NCBI RefSeq assembly: GCF_963576675.1 | Contig: NC_088913.1 | Location: forward strand, 90,333,001 to 90,397,000 | Length of the DNA stretch: 64,000 bases | Origin: Euphorbia lathyris | Lineage: Eukaryota > Streptophyta > Magnoliopsida > Malpighiales > Euphorbiaceae | Reading direction: 5' to 3' | Shown here: in pieces, positions 18,545-30,139 of the stretch | Layout of the letters: every line of letters begins with the position of its first letter | Numbering within the stretch: the stretch's first letter is position 1 | The notes under the pieces: generated by a model | Seen by the model: only the letters and a program-made list of their open reading frames with translations | Told to the model about the DNA's origin: nothing | Database searches by the model: none | Program-made: the position numbers and the translations under genes

Positions 18545-21200
18545 ATGGATACCGTTCGCGCAGACGTCATCATTAAGCGGTTGTGGTTTCGCGAGAGTAA
18601 TCGGCTTGTCAGACAGTTTGATCAACTGCGAGTAGACAGTTCCGAATCAGTAGTTGTGGCTCCTGAATCATCTTCATCCGAGTATACTCAGTCTTCCGTC
18701 AGTATGTCTACAACCGACGAGAAGGTGGCTGAATTAGAGAATTCTGTGAACAATATCAACGACCAGCTGGCCGCAATCTTGGCCCAGCTAGCTGAGTTAG
18801 CACTGAAGGACAACAAGAGTGGTAGTAAGCGTGCTGAGAATGAGGTGAACGATGGCCCTCGCTTTGGGAATGAGGAGGATTATCAGGATTAGGTCCGAAA
18901 ACAGTTAGAGAAGGAGAAAGCTAAGGAAGAGGAGTGGAGGCAACACATCACACAGGAAGTGCAGGACTTGCGCGAAGGAAGCTCCGGAAGTCAGGATTTC
19001 TATAACTTGAAGAATTGCTTGACAGCAACAGCTTTGCCTCTGAAATTTCGTCTCCCCGACATGAAAAAGTTCGATGGAACGGGAGATCCCACCGCTCATA
19101 TGAATCAGTACGTTGCGGTAATGAAGCACACGATCCTGACCGAGGATCAAGTCTTGGGGCTGTTTAACACTTACCTGGAGGGGGCTGCCCTCACATGGTT
19201 CCATGCGCTGCCAATGGTGACAAAGAAGGATTGGAAGGAGTTAGCGAAGTCATTCATCGCTCAGTATAGTTTTAACACCATGTTGGAAGTCACTTTGAAA
19301 GAGTTAGAGAGCACTAAGCAGCAGGCTGGGGAATCCCTTTCAGACTTCGTGAAGAGATGGAGGGCTAAGGCCGCGGTCATGAAACAGAAGCCGCTTGAGC
19401 AAGATCAGATCCGAATGGTGATTGGCAATACGTTGCCGTATATTAAGAATGAGTTGAGATATATGCCGTTCACAGATTTTAATCAGATGTATAGTTGTGC
19501 CTTGACTGTCGAAGGCGATGGGGAGCCGAAGAAAGCTTATACCAAGTGGACGAAGTCTGGATATAGTGCCGGAGGGCCTAGCGCGAGTACGAAATCTGCG
19601 ATAGTGAAAGTGGTTGGTCTTAATGCTATCGAAAAGAGGCGGTTCGCCAAGTTCGATCAGACCTATGCGAAAGTTTTTGAACGTCTGCAGAAGAAGGGGT
19701 TGTTGAAAGCCCTTACCCCGTATAACAAAGCTCAACCTACTCCGCAGATTCAGGCTAGAGGGTATTGTGAATTCCACAGCAGTTATGGACATACGATTGA
19801 GAATTGCGAGAGGCTGAAACACGAAATCCAAGATTTGATTGAGGAGAAGAAGATAGCTGATCCTTCGTCAGCAAACCCTTCCGTTAGGCGCAATCCATTG
19901 CCTAATCATAGGGTGAGCGTGATCGGAGTTGGTTTGACGGAAACTGTAGTGATGGAATCTTTTGAGGAAGATGTAGAGGAGTTGTTGGACTCCGTCGAAA
20001 GAAGCAATGTGGGAAATGGTTTGTATGTGTCCTTCTTGGGTGAGGAACAAGAGGAAGAACCAATGGAGGAGGGATCGGATGGTGGAGCACCATACGACGA
20101 GGATAGTGCCGAAGAGACCGGTGAAGGGGCGTCTCGGACTATCGTGCCAAATTTGGGTTTGTTCAGTGGAGGAAGGGACCCCGAAGTGCACTTGCGTGAA
20201 TATATGCATGACATGTTTATTGAATCCTTCGGAGTAGATGAAATTGCTCAGTGGTTCCACCATTCGCTAGTGGGCGAGCCTTTGCAATGGTTCCATTCAT
20301 TGCCCGACTCTTGCAAGCACGATTGGGATCGGTTGTCGGATTTGTTTCTTGAAAAGTATCAGAGAGCTGAGGATAGAACCGTGGAGCACTTTGCAATGCA
20401 GATTGGACCCATCAAGCGTCCATTGCCAAGGGTGAGCAAGTATAACGGCAATAAGGACCCTATGGAGCACCTCCACTTCTACTTATCGGCTATGACAGCT
20501 TTGAGTTTTAAAGAAGAAGAGATCACTAGCTTGTTTTGTAATTCACTGATGGGTGAACCGCTGATGTGGTATATGTCGCTGCCGATGTATGTTAAGACCG
20601 ATTGGGCAGCTATGACAAAGAGATTTATCAAGGAGTATATAGTATGGATGCTAGCAGAGCAAACTCCTGATTCCCCGTCTTACCAAACACCTGATGCGGT
20701 GTTAGCAATGCCTAGGTATGGTGGATACCGGGATCCTGTAGAGCATGCGAGGATATTCCGCGATCATATGTATAACGCTGGATTCCCACAGTGTGAGTTG
20801 CATGAACATTTTCCGAAAACCTTGATGGGAGAAGCCTTATTGTGGCATCAGGGTCTGTCGGAGGAAGAGATGTGTCATTGGGTACCACTCAGAAATGCCT
20901 TTGTGGCGAGATACGAAATGTACATTCCGTGGACGGGATCCCTGGATGATTTGGACAGGATTAGGCAATTCCCCGAGGAACATTTTGTGGATTATGCTAG
21001 GAGGTGGAGGCACCGTTATGAGCAGTGTAATGAGACAATGAGCGATAAGGTGCAACTTATGTGCATACAACGAGGCGCTATTCCATTGGCCGCAAGGAGG
21101 ATGAGCCGGGTGTCCCTACTTGACTATGATGAGTTGATAGGTTGGGCTTTGTACGGATCAGCGGATCCCTTTTTCCTGAATCCGAGTGTTCCTCACGTCA
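18545..21200 (+). pseudogene. Tat gag with four capsid-like domain copies
   Basis: The gag-pol frame opens at ATG 18545 and stays in one frame to 25978 (2,477 codons), broken by TAG at 18890 in gag. Residues ~55-90 look coiled-coil. Four copies of the Retrotrans_gag N-terminal pattern (aromatic-x-G-x-x-DP-x-x-H ... L-x-G-x-x-L-x-W ... dW ... F) begin at 19070 (FDGTGDPTAH), 20159 (LFSGGRDPEVHL), 20441 (YNGNKDPMEHL) and 20717 (YGGYRDPVEHA). Copies 1 and 4 continue into the C-terminal half (FVKRWRAK, YARRWRHR); copies 2 and 3 lack it. A CCHC-like segment (CEFHSSYGHTIENC) follows copy 1. Ordinary gags have one such domain. Confidence 0.8.
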
Positions 21201-22800
21201 TGGATTTAATGGTCGTAGACATTTGTGCGAGTTCCTCGGACGAGGAGGATGCCAATCGGAAGATCCCTATCAACATTTGGGACGAGTCGGATGACGAGCC
21301 GGAAGTTGCGGTGATGACGAGATCAGGTCGTGTGGCCGAGGGAAAGGCACCAATGGTAGAGACTGAGATTGGAGAAGGTTCGGCTCCTAAGCCCGACGAC
21401 CAAGTTCTTGAACAGTTGAAGAAAACGCAAGCTAAGTCTACGGTCTGGGAAGTTTTATGCCACTGTAAGTACCATCGTGAGAACCTGATGAAGGAGTTGC
21501 AGAATTTGGTGATCTCCACCGAAACTGAGCCGGCAGCGCTAGTAGGGGCAATTATGGCTCGAAAGAGGACTGAGATCACATTTACCGACGAGGATCTCCC
21601 AGAAGAGGGGAAGGCTCACAACAAGCCATTGTATATCCGAGCGGAAATTAACGGGAAGAAGACTAGCTGTGTGATGGTCGATGATGGATCGGCCACTAAT
21701 GTTTGTCCGTTGAAACTCTTGTCGAAGTTGGGAGTGGAGAGAGGAGACTTGACAGCTTCTGAAACAGTGATCAGAGCATACGATGACAGCCGTAGGCATA
21801 TTGAAGGAGTCTTCAAGGCCAAATTGAAAGTAGGGCCGCATGAGGAAGAGACTGAATTCACAGTGTTGGACATCCCGGTAACTTTTGCTGTGTTGTTGGG
21901 ACGCCCTTGGTTCCACAAGCTGGGAGGTGTGCCCTCCACGCTCCACCAAATGATCAAGTTCCCTTTCGGGGAGGAGATAGTAACAATTAGAGCTGAGAAA
22001 TTGAGCTCGGTGGCAGCATTGGGAATTGAGCCTCAACTCTTCTTCGGATTCCAAGTCTCTGGGATTTACGAGTCGAGCATAACCACCGATGTGGTGAAGA
22101 TGATGAAAGGAGGTTTCATCCCGGGAATGGGATTAGGAGCACACCATCAAGGGTTGTCGGAGTTTCCGGATTTTAAAAGTCAGAAAACCCGGAGGGGTTT
22201 GGGATATGAGCAGGGGAGTCCATCCAACATGAGTGCAGAAGGAAAAATAGGCTTGAGGAAGCATTTTGTAAGCGAGGGGCATGGAAAGCCATATTCGGGA
22301 ACCTCCGAGTCGTGGACTAGCACGGAAGGAAAGATTCTGCCAGGGTTTGAAATCTTCAATGATGTCGCCGACTGGGGCAAAGGAAAGGCAAGCTGCTTTG
22401 TCGAGGAGATCATGATGCTGGATTCAAATGCCGAGGAGCAGGTCATTACCATTGAAGCGACTACAGGAGCTGAAATTGAGCCTAGTACCTCGAGAGTATA
22501 TGAGAAGTCCGAAGATATTGAGGATGAAAATTGTATTACTGCTTTGTTTGAGTCTGATGATGTAATCACCCACGCTATCAATGAAATGAATTCCGATTTT
22601 GCTTACTTGCTTGATGTTGATCATGATCATTCCATGCATTCTCATTCATATAACATGCCTACATTTGAAATCAATACAATAGAAATGTCAACTTTCAATC
22701 TTGGTACGGATGAAAATCCTAAACTTATACAAATTGCTCAAGAACTAACTATTGAAGAGAGAAAAGAATTTGAGAGAATAATTAAAAAATACGAAATTGT
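21201..22800 (+). pseudogene. Tat aspartic protease and G-patch-like linker
   Basis: Same frame as gag, no stop here. The retropepsin-like segment holds VDDGSATNVCP with the catalytic Asp at 21680 (residue 1046), in the D-x-G-S form usual in Tat elements rather than D-S/T-G, and a downstream LLGRPWFH (flap/hydrophobic core). It releases the gag and pol proteins. About 130 codons later a Gly-rich stretch (GGFIPGMGLGAHHQG) resembles a G-patch, an RNA-binding motif known after the protease in several plant Ty3/gypsy polyproteins. An acidic spacer follows before RT. Confidence 0.75.
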
Positions 22801-24130
22801 ATTCGCTTGGACATACGAAGACATGCCTGGAATCGATCAATCAATCGTAACGCACCGCATTCCAACTTACCCCGAAGCAAAGCCCGTAAAGCAGAAGCTC
22901 CGACGTATGAGACCAGAATGGGCAGATAAGATCAGAGAGGAGGTGAAGAAGCAGTTAGAAGCAGGATTCATCGAAGTGATCGACTATCCCCCTTGGGTCG
23001 CAAATGTAGTGCCCATTGCGAAAAAGGATGGCAAAGTGAGGATGTGCGTGGATTATAGAGATCTTAACAAGGCATGCCCCAAGGATGAGTTCGCCTTGCC
23101 TCATATCGATGTATTGATCGACAGTGCAGCATCAAGCGTCTTACACACAAATGTGGATGGTTTCATGGGCTACATGCAAGTTCAGATGGCCGAAAAGCAC
23201 AAAGCGAAAACCTCGTTCACAACAGAGTGGGGAACATACTGTTACAGAGTGATGCCATTTGGTTTGAAAAATGCCGGGGCAACCTACCAGCGAATGGCCA
23301 CAGCCCTGTTCCATGACATGATACACAAGGAGGTATAAGTCTACGTGGATGACATGATGGTCAAATCAGAGACGAGAGAAGGGCATTTTGCCGCACTCGA
23401 GAAATTTTTGGCCCGAATTGCAGAATTCAAGCTAAGGTTAAACCCGAAGAAATGCTTTTTCGGCGTTTCGTCGGGGAAAATCTTAGGCTATGTAATCGGA
23501 AATAAGGGAATTGAGGTAGATCCCGATAAAGTGAAGGCTATAAAGGAAATGCCAGCGCCGAGAAATGAGAAGGAAGTGAGGGGGTTTCTGGGGCAAGTTT
23601 AGTATATCAGTCGGTTCATAGCAAGACTCACCACAATCTGCGAGCCAATCTTTAAGTTGTTAAGGAAAGACCAACCCGTCGTTTGGAATGATAAGTGTCA
23701 ACAGGCGTTGGAGAGTGTCCGAAGTTACTTGTCTAATCCGCCAGTGTTGAGACCGCCTAAACTGGGAAAGCCACTTCTCCTCTATGTAGAAATTGAGGAG
23801 CGATCTATCGGAGCAATGTTAGCTCAAGAGGGAGACACCGGTGTGGAACACGCGGTGTATTATTTGAGTAAGAAGTTCATAGAGTATGAGCTCAAATACA
23901 ACATGATCGAAAAGACATGTGTGGCAGTGGTGTGGTTGATGAAGAAACTGCGGCACTATTTCCAATCGTATAAAGTGATCATTATTTCTCGGATGGACCC
24001 CGTGAAGTATCTATACCGAACTCCATCCTTGACGGGGAAGTTAGCCAGATGGTTGTTGCTTTTGTCCGAGTTTGACATTGAATATGTGACGAAGAAGGTT
24101 ATCAAAGGAAGGGCCGTGGCAGAGTTTCTG
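22801..24130 (+). pseudogene. Tat reverse transcriptase and first RNase H
   Basis: RT motifs in order: PPWVANVVPIAKKDGKVR, VDYRDLNKACPKD, the first catalytic Asp in NVDGFMGY, MPFGLKNAGATYQR, and YVDDMM at 23342. A TAA stop (23336-23338) lies two codons before YVDD, and a TAG (23600-23602) replaces a residue in the thumb (GFLGQV*YISRF), both in frame. The connected RNase H follows (LLLYVEIEERSIGAMLAQ ... VAVVWLMKKLRHYF). In an active copy it would copy genomic RNA to DNA and degrade the template. No frameshift is seen; four point mutations account for all breaks in gag-pol. Confidence 0.85.
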
Positions 24131-24745
24131 GCTAACCAACCCCTGAATGCAGAAGCGGAAGAAGTAAGCTATGATTTCCCCGATGAACATTTGAACGCAA
24201 TCGAAGTCATACCATGGAAAATGTTCTTCGACGGAGCAGTTAATTCGAGTGGAGCCGGAGTAGGAGTACTACTTATCTCACCGGAAGGAGAAAGAATCCC
24301 GATGGCGAAGAAGTTATCCTTCCCTCTTACTAATAATATGGCCGAATATGAAGTGTGCATTTATGGTTTGGAGTCATTAGCAGCACTGGGAGCATCATAT
24401 GTCGAAATTTGGGGTGACTCCAAGTTGATCATCGAACAGGCACAAAGGAACTGGGAAGTGAGAGAAGAAAGGCTACGTCCGTATCTAGATCAGCTAGGAG
24501 GGTTGGCATTGAGATTCAAAGAATGTCGCTTCTATCACATTCCTCGAGCTCAGAACCAGGCGGCGGATGCCTTGGCCACTTTGGTGTCAGTTTGGGACAA
24601 CCCCCGGAACCTTGCTTCGAAACCATTAGTATTGAGAAGATCTCACAAACCGTGCTATGAAGATGTAATGCTGTTAGGGGCAGATGAAAAACCATGGTAT
24701 TTCGATATCGTGAACTTCATGAAAAATGGAACATATCCGGCATAG
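24131..24745 (+). pseudogene. Tat second (archaeal-type) RNase H
   Basis: FFDGAVNSSGAGVGVLL with the first acidic residue at 24230 (residue 1896), NNMAEYEVCIYGL, and WGDSKLIIEQ give the D-E-D set. AQNQAADALATL gives the last conserved part. A second RNase H after the RT-linked one is characteristic of the Tat clade. The frame is broken by TAG at 24743-24745 just after this domain. Confidence 0.85.
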
Positions 24746-25978
24746 TCAGAACCTAGGGATCAAGCTGTGATTAGAAGGCTAGCTCGTCAGTTCGTCATCC
24801 ATAACGACTTGCTTTACGAAAGGCACGTTGATGGATTACAACTCAGATGCTTGGATGCGGGGGAAGCCCGCGAGGCGATGGAATCAGTACATTCGGGAAT
24901 TTGTGGAGCCCATATGGGAGGAGCAGTACTAGCTAAGAAAATTATTAGGCAAGGCTTTTATTGGCTCACCATGGAAAGGGATTGTAACGAGTATGCGAAG
25001 AAATGTCACGATTGTCAAATCCACGGCGATTGCAGTCATCTTCCGGCCATGGAATTACACGTGCTAGCACCTATTTGGCCATTCGCTGCTTGGGGCATTG
25101 ACATCATTGGCGAAGTAAGGCCTAATGCTTCAAATGGACATAAGTTTATTGCAGTCGCCATCGATTATTTCACCAAATGGGTAGAAGCTGAGTCGTTTAG
25201 CAAACTGGGATCCAAGCAGATGAGAAAGTTCATTGAAAAACACTTGATCACCAGGTTCGGAGTGCCTCATCACATGATCACGGATAACGGGCTCCAGTTT
25301 CAGGGGGAAGTAAGGAATCTTTTCCGAGAATATGGCATTGAACATCACAGATCTTCTCCGTACCGTCCACAGGCTAATGGGGCAGTAGAAGCAGCTAATA
25401 AGAACCTTGAAAGGATCCTCGTAAAGACGGTGGAATCACATCGGAATTGGAATGAGCACCTCCCACTCGCGTTGTGGGCTTATCGCACGACAGTCAGAAC
25501 CTCGACTGGGGCAACACCATTCTCCTTGGTATACGGAACAGAAGCAGTCCTGCCGATTGAGATCGAAAAGCGATCGTTGAGAATCGCAGTGGAAGCAGAA
25601 ATTCCCGAGGCGGAATGGGTAAAGAGGCGATGCGAGCAGTTGGCTTTAGTTGATGAGAAAAGGATGGAAGCCCTTTACCATGTACAGTTGTATCAAAGAA
25701 GGATGGCTCGGGCTTTCAATAAAAAAGTCAAGACCAGCCCTATCAAAGAAGGAGATTTGGTGCTGAAACAGATCCGTGTGACGCACACCGACCCGAGGGG
25801 GAAGTTCAGGCCTAACTGGGAAGGACCATTCGTCGTGAAGAAGATACTAAGCAAAGGAGCGGTGAAGTTAACCACAAGGGACGGCATGGAATTCTCCGAA
25901 CCTACCAATCTGGATAGGCTTAAGAAATACTTTTCGAAAAAAAAAAGGAAAAATAAAGAAAAATTCCCGATAGGTTGA
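24746..25978 (+). pseudogene. Tat integrase
   Basis: The HHCC zinc-binding part (H...H with KCHDCQ) is followed by the catalytic D, D, E at codons 25100 (GIDIIGEV), 25283 (ITDNGLQF) and 25388 (NGAVEAANK), with 35 residues between the last two. The C-terminal part has GPFVVKKILSKGAVKL. It ends at TGA 25976-25978. This domain itself has no internal stop, but it is separated from the gag ATG by four stops. It would insert the cDNA and make the 5-bp duplication seen at the element ends. No chromodomain is visible. Confidence 0.85.
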
Positions 25979-26397
25979 AAACCCGCAAAGGGCGACCTAT
26001 GCAACAATAAGGGAAATCCCAATGGGTGAAAACCCGAAAGGGCACTCATTTAAAAATTCCGGGATAGTAAAAGGAGAGGAGAAAAATCGCCGGGATCCGA
26101 AAACCGAAAGGCGGGTCCTGGTAACAATAGTTATGACTTGAGCAATTACAAAAACAATGTATAAGAGACTAAGTATTTCTGTTGTTTGTAAATAAATAAA
26201 GGCATGAATATATTTGACGAGAATGATTGGAATCATCATAATCTACTGAATGCATGGTAATATGAATCACGAGTTATACATTTCCTATCCTACTTTTCAC
26301 AAAAAGCCTACCTACTATCCACCCCACTCCCTATACATCATTTGTACATCGAAGAAACCCTAATAAAAGCTACAAAGCAACAATGAAAGCTACGAGC
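25979..26397 (+). other. Post-pol linker with GAAAACCCG repeats
   Basis: Three imperfect repeats of a GTGAAAACCCGAAAGGGC-type word (about 25975-26120). Similar blocks after pol are known in Tat elements. No ORF. Confidence 0.5.
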
Positions 26398-29300
26398 CTA
26401 ATACGGAGGGAAGTCCCAATAGTTCTCAAAATCTCTCAGGTGAGATGCCCGCTCCGCAGATAGTGTCTCCTCGGCAGCACGGGCTCTCTCATCAGAAGCT
26501 CGCGCTCTCTCATCAGAAACCCGTGCTCTCTCATCAGCAGCTAGTACTCTCTCCTCTGCAGCAAGGCGTCTGATCGACTCATCACGCGCCCTCTCCTCGA
26601 CGGCAAGGCGACCCTCAGTCTCCCGTCGCATCACCCCCGACCAGTGGTCGTTCCTCTCTTGATACACATGACCAACTCGGGCATCAGCTTCCCGCACTAG
26701 CTCACTCTGTCTCCGCTCATGGGCATGAAGATCACTCTAAAAAAAAAAAAAAACAAAAACAGATAAGAGGCAGCATAGGCAAAAACATAAATCATACGTA
26801 CATGCATACATTTCACTACACTAAAGTACAGTAATGATACATACCAGGTGGTCGGTGCAGCGCAAGCTGAGGCAATCTCGTAGGAAGCCGGATAGATCCA
26901 CGTAGTCTGTACAGGTCTCCCTAGTGGTCAGTGAAGCGTCCGAGGGATCAAACGGGACCCTCGAGGAGAAGATAAGAGGGGCCGCCTCAAATCCCGCATA
27001 AGGTGTCCCAGACTCGTCATAGCGGATCGTAGCATAATCCCTCCCGTAGCCTGGTATAGGCACGCCTATGGACGATCTCTCCGATCGGGCTGCGCTGGAG
27101 GACTCGCCGATGAAGTAGGGCTGCTCGCGCGCTGGTGTCTGAGTCTGAGTGCCATCAAAAAAATCAGATAAGTGGGCACTCCTCCAAGATCCCTCCTGCA
27201 AAAAAAAACACACAATAAAACCTCCGAGCATATCATGAATAAAATGAAAAGAGGGCAGAATCACTTACCGGAACCTCCTCCTGACCGAAGACTGCCGCGA
27301 CAGCCTCCCTCGAAAACACGTCTGTCACCGGATCTACCTCCATCGCTGTCGCTGGGGCATCCCTCGCGCCCAGTAAAGTAGACAAGTAAGGCTCGCGGCC
27401 CCCAGCGTGAATCCACACCGCTCTACCAACATACCTACGGGTCAGGTCCCGACGAATGACCGATAAAGGCAGGGTCCGCACCGCGAACATAGAGATGGGG
27501 ATCTCACCCGGCGTCCAATGAGCGTCTCTAACCCCGGTAATGCCTCGATCCCCTAGATACCACGCCCGCACGCAGGGGCCGGTGAGCACACACTGCTGCT
27601 CTTGGATCATCGACACGTATGCATACTCAGGGCCGAAGTCGAGGTCATCCCACCTGAACTGAATCTAAAGCAAAATACACAAAGAGAAAGTCAGAAAGGC
27701 TCAAACCAAAATCTGGCACGATGGGGCAAAATCTACCTGACTCAGGGTCAGCGAGTCGATCCGATCCAGAAGCCGCGACACTGTCCGACTCCTCTCAGCG
27801 CTCAAGTCGAAGTCCCTCCATCGAGTAATAAATGGCGGCCTCGGCACTCTCGGTCGAGGTCGAGACCGGCTAGGAAGGATGTGTCTCTCGTATGCCCACA
27901 CCTGCGGTAAAAACAAGGACTAGGAGTGTGAAAAATGCGAAAAAGATAAGACGGATAAGTCAAGAAGGCGTCACGTACCAACAGGGCAAAGGTATAACCG
28001 CCGAAGTCCTTGCGCTTCCGGCAAGTCAGATCCAAGAACTTGTAAAGAAAGGCTAAGCCTGCCCCTGCCCAATCATAAGAAGCCGCTGCATCCAGATCGC
28101 TAAGTGCCTGAATGAGACCTGCGTGTACCTTCCCGCCCTTCGTGCGGAAAATCGTCTCACTCAGAGCATATACTAAGAAACTACGAACCGCCAGGTCGGT
28201 AGCGTCAGTCTCGCAGAAATCGCGTCTACTCAAGAGGCTCGCGGTAGAGACAAACTTCGCCGGAGTAGACTTGGCGCATAGACGAACTCCCGATCCAATC
28301 AAGGTAGCAAGCCTAGCAGGGTCGACCCGGGGTCGCATCATACCAAAGTGGAAAGGGATGGGAGTGTTGCTCCCTCGCAATCCTGTCAACAGTGAAAAAT
28401 CTCGAGTCGAGATGGTCATCTCCCCAAAGGAAAGGTGGAAGGTGTGGGTTGAGTCAACCCACCGCTCGCATAAGGCCCGTAGGCCAAAAGGATCGCATAC
28501 CCCGTTGGTGCGGGGCAGCACTGCAATAAAGGGCTCGAAGCCCAACTCCTGCACACGGGCTCTCGCCGTGGCACCTAGCCTATCATACCATGAGAGAACC
28601 TCGGCGGTGGTCCCCGAAATCTCAATGAACTAAAAAGGAACAAGATAAGAAAATTTAAATACAGCTCCTAAAGCAGGCAATTGAAAAGAACGCGTTAAGA
28701 CTAGGTATTCTTCCATTTTTCTAACCTAGAGACATCTGGTCAGTTAGGACCAATTTTCTGTAAAAAAAATCTCTCATGTAGGGTCCTTCAGTAAGGTTGA
28801 GTCAATTCTTTGATCCACTCTCGTCTACGGCGACGAGGAGCATAGATTAGGTTCTACTATTCACGTGCCTTAGCTAAGTTTTTACTATTCACGTCACTAT
28901 TCATGTTGTCACTATTCACGTTTTTACTATTCACATGCACTATTCATGTTTTTACTATTCACGTCTACTATTCACGTGCATTAGCTAAGTTTTTACTATT
29001 CACGTGCACTATTCATATTTTTACTATTCACGTGCATTAGCTAAGTTTTTACTATTCACGTTTCACTATTCATGTGCACTATTCACGTCTACTGTTCACG
29101 TGCGTTAGCTAAGTTTTACTATTCACGTGTCACTATTCATGTGCACTATTCACGTGCATTAGCTAAGTTTTACTGTTCACGTTTTTACTATTCACGTTGT
29201 CACTATTCACGTTCTACTATTCACGCGCATTAGCTAAGTTTTTACTATTCACGTTGTCACTATTCACGTGTACTATTCACGTGCATTAGTTAAGTTTTTA

Positions 29301-29700
29301 CTATTCCCGTGCACTATTCACGTTTTACTATTCACGTGCACTTTTCACATTTTTACTATTCACATCGTTTTTACTGTCAACATGCATAAATTCGTAGTGT
29401 ACTATTCACATGCATATAACGCGCATTCTTACAAAAACAAACAGGTGTTACGTGTAAATAAAGGAATTCACGTTTTCTAGTTAAAGTCCTCTAAAGCAGC
29501 CTAAGAGTTAACATGCAAATCATGTTCGTATAGGAATGTTAAAGCCTAGAGTTGAAATCAAATAAAAGTGAGAAACCACTTACCTCGTTGCAGTGTGTCC
29601 TGCTCAAGTGTGTCGTAGGGTCGTGGAAGGTATCCACTCTATCCAGGTTTACGTAAACCTCGTCCATGCCTCTGGTACCATCCCATTCGTCTAAATCCAT
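26398..29700 (-). CDS. Spliced antisense plant mobile domain (PMD) protein, 672 aa
   Basis: Read on the minus strand, six exons join in frame: 29700-29584, 28629-27979, 27901-27737, 27664-27269, 27195-26845, 26736-26398 (stop included). All five introns begin GT, end AG and are phase 0. Donors include GAG|GTAAGT and CCG|GTAAGT; acceptors have pyrimidine tracts. Lengths give 39+217+55+132+117+112 residues with no stop. Exons 2-4 carry the plant mobile / aminotransferase-like domain (RWVDSTHTFHLSFGEMTIS, LLTGLRG, LVWAYERH). The C-terminal exon is a charged helix with ADERARVSDERARASDER repeats, probably coiled coil. A TATA box lies ~80 bp upstream. PMD genes are known both as host silencing/meristem genes and as cargo of transposons. 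The role here is unknown. Confidence 0.85.
28855..29375. repeat. TTCACG tandem array inside PMD intron 1
   Basis: Dozens of imperfect copies of ACTATTCACGTG and a longer composite (TTCACGTGCATTAGCTAAG). The array accounts for more than half of the 954-bp first intron. CACGTG is the plant G-box core, but repetition is the simpler explanation. Confidence 0.8.
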
Positions 29701-29778
29701 CCCGAGAATAATCCAAATTGAAGTCTAGTGAGAGAAAGAGGAGAGAGAAGGTGTGGGGTTGAAATGAAACCCCACCAC

Positions 29779-29787
29779 CTTATATAG
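29779..29787 (-). promoter_or_regulatory. TATA box of the antisense PMD gene
   Basis: Minus strand reads CCTATATAAGG here, followed by a CT-rich leader (CTTCTCTCTCCTCTTTCTCTC) and the ATG at 29700. Spacing TATA to ATG is about 80 bp. Confidence 0.65.
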
Positions 29788-30139
29788 GAAAAGGGAATGG
29801 CATTCCCGTAAATAGTGAAAAAAGTACGATTTGACATAAAGGTAAAAAGTAAATAATTAATTACCAGGTGCACAGACCTCCGATTTGCAGTCCGTTTCAG
29901 CCTACATTTCTCCCAGACAGTGACTAACATTGTCAAAACATCAATTCCAGACAACAGCTAATTTTTACAGAACAGTGACACCAGTCGAAATACAGACGAC
30001 AGTCAATAGAAAAACAACCAGTAGTCTATTTCATTTCGGACTCAGACGTGTGCCCATCGAATCGTCGAGATGATAGCTCTAGTGAGAAAGTACAGACAAC
30101 CGTGTGGTAAGAAAATCCAGAAACAGAACCCGCTTGTTT

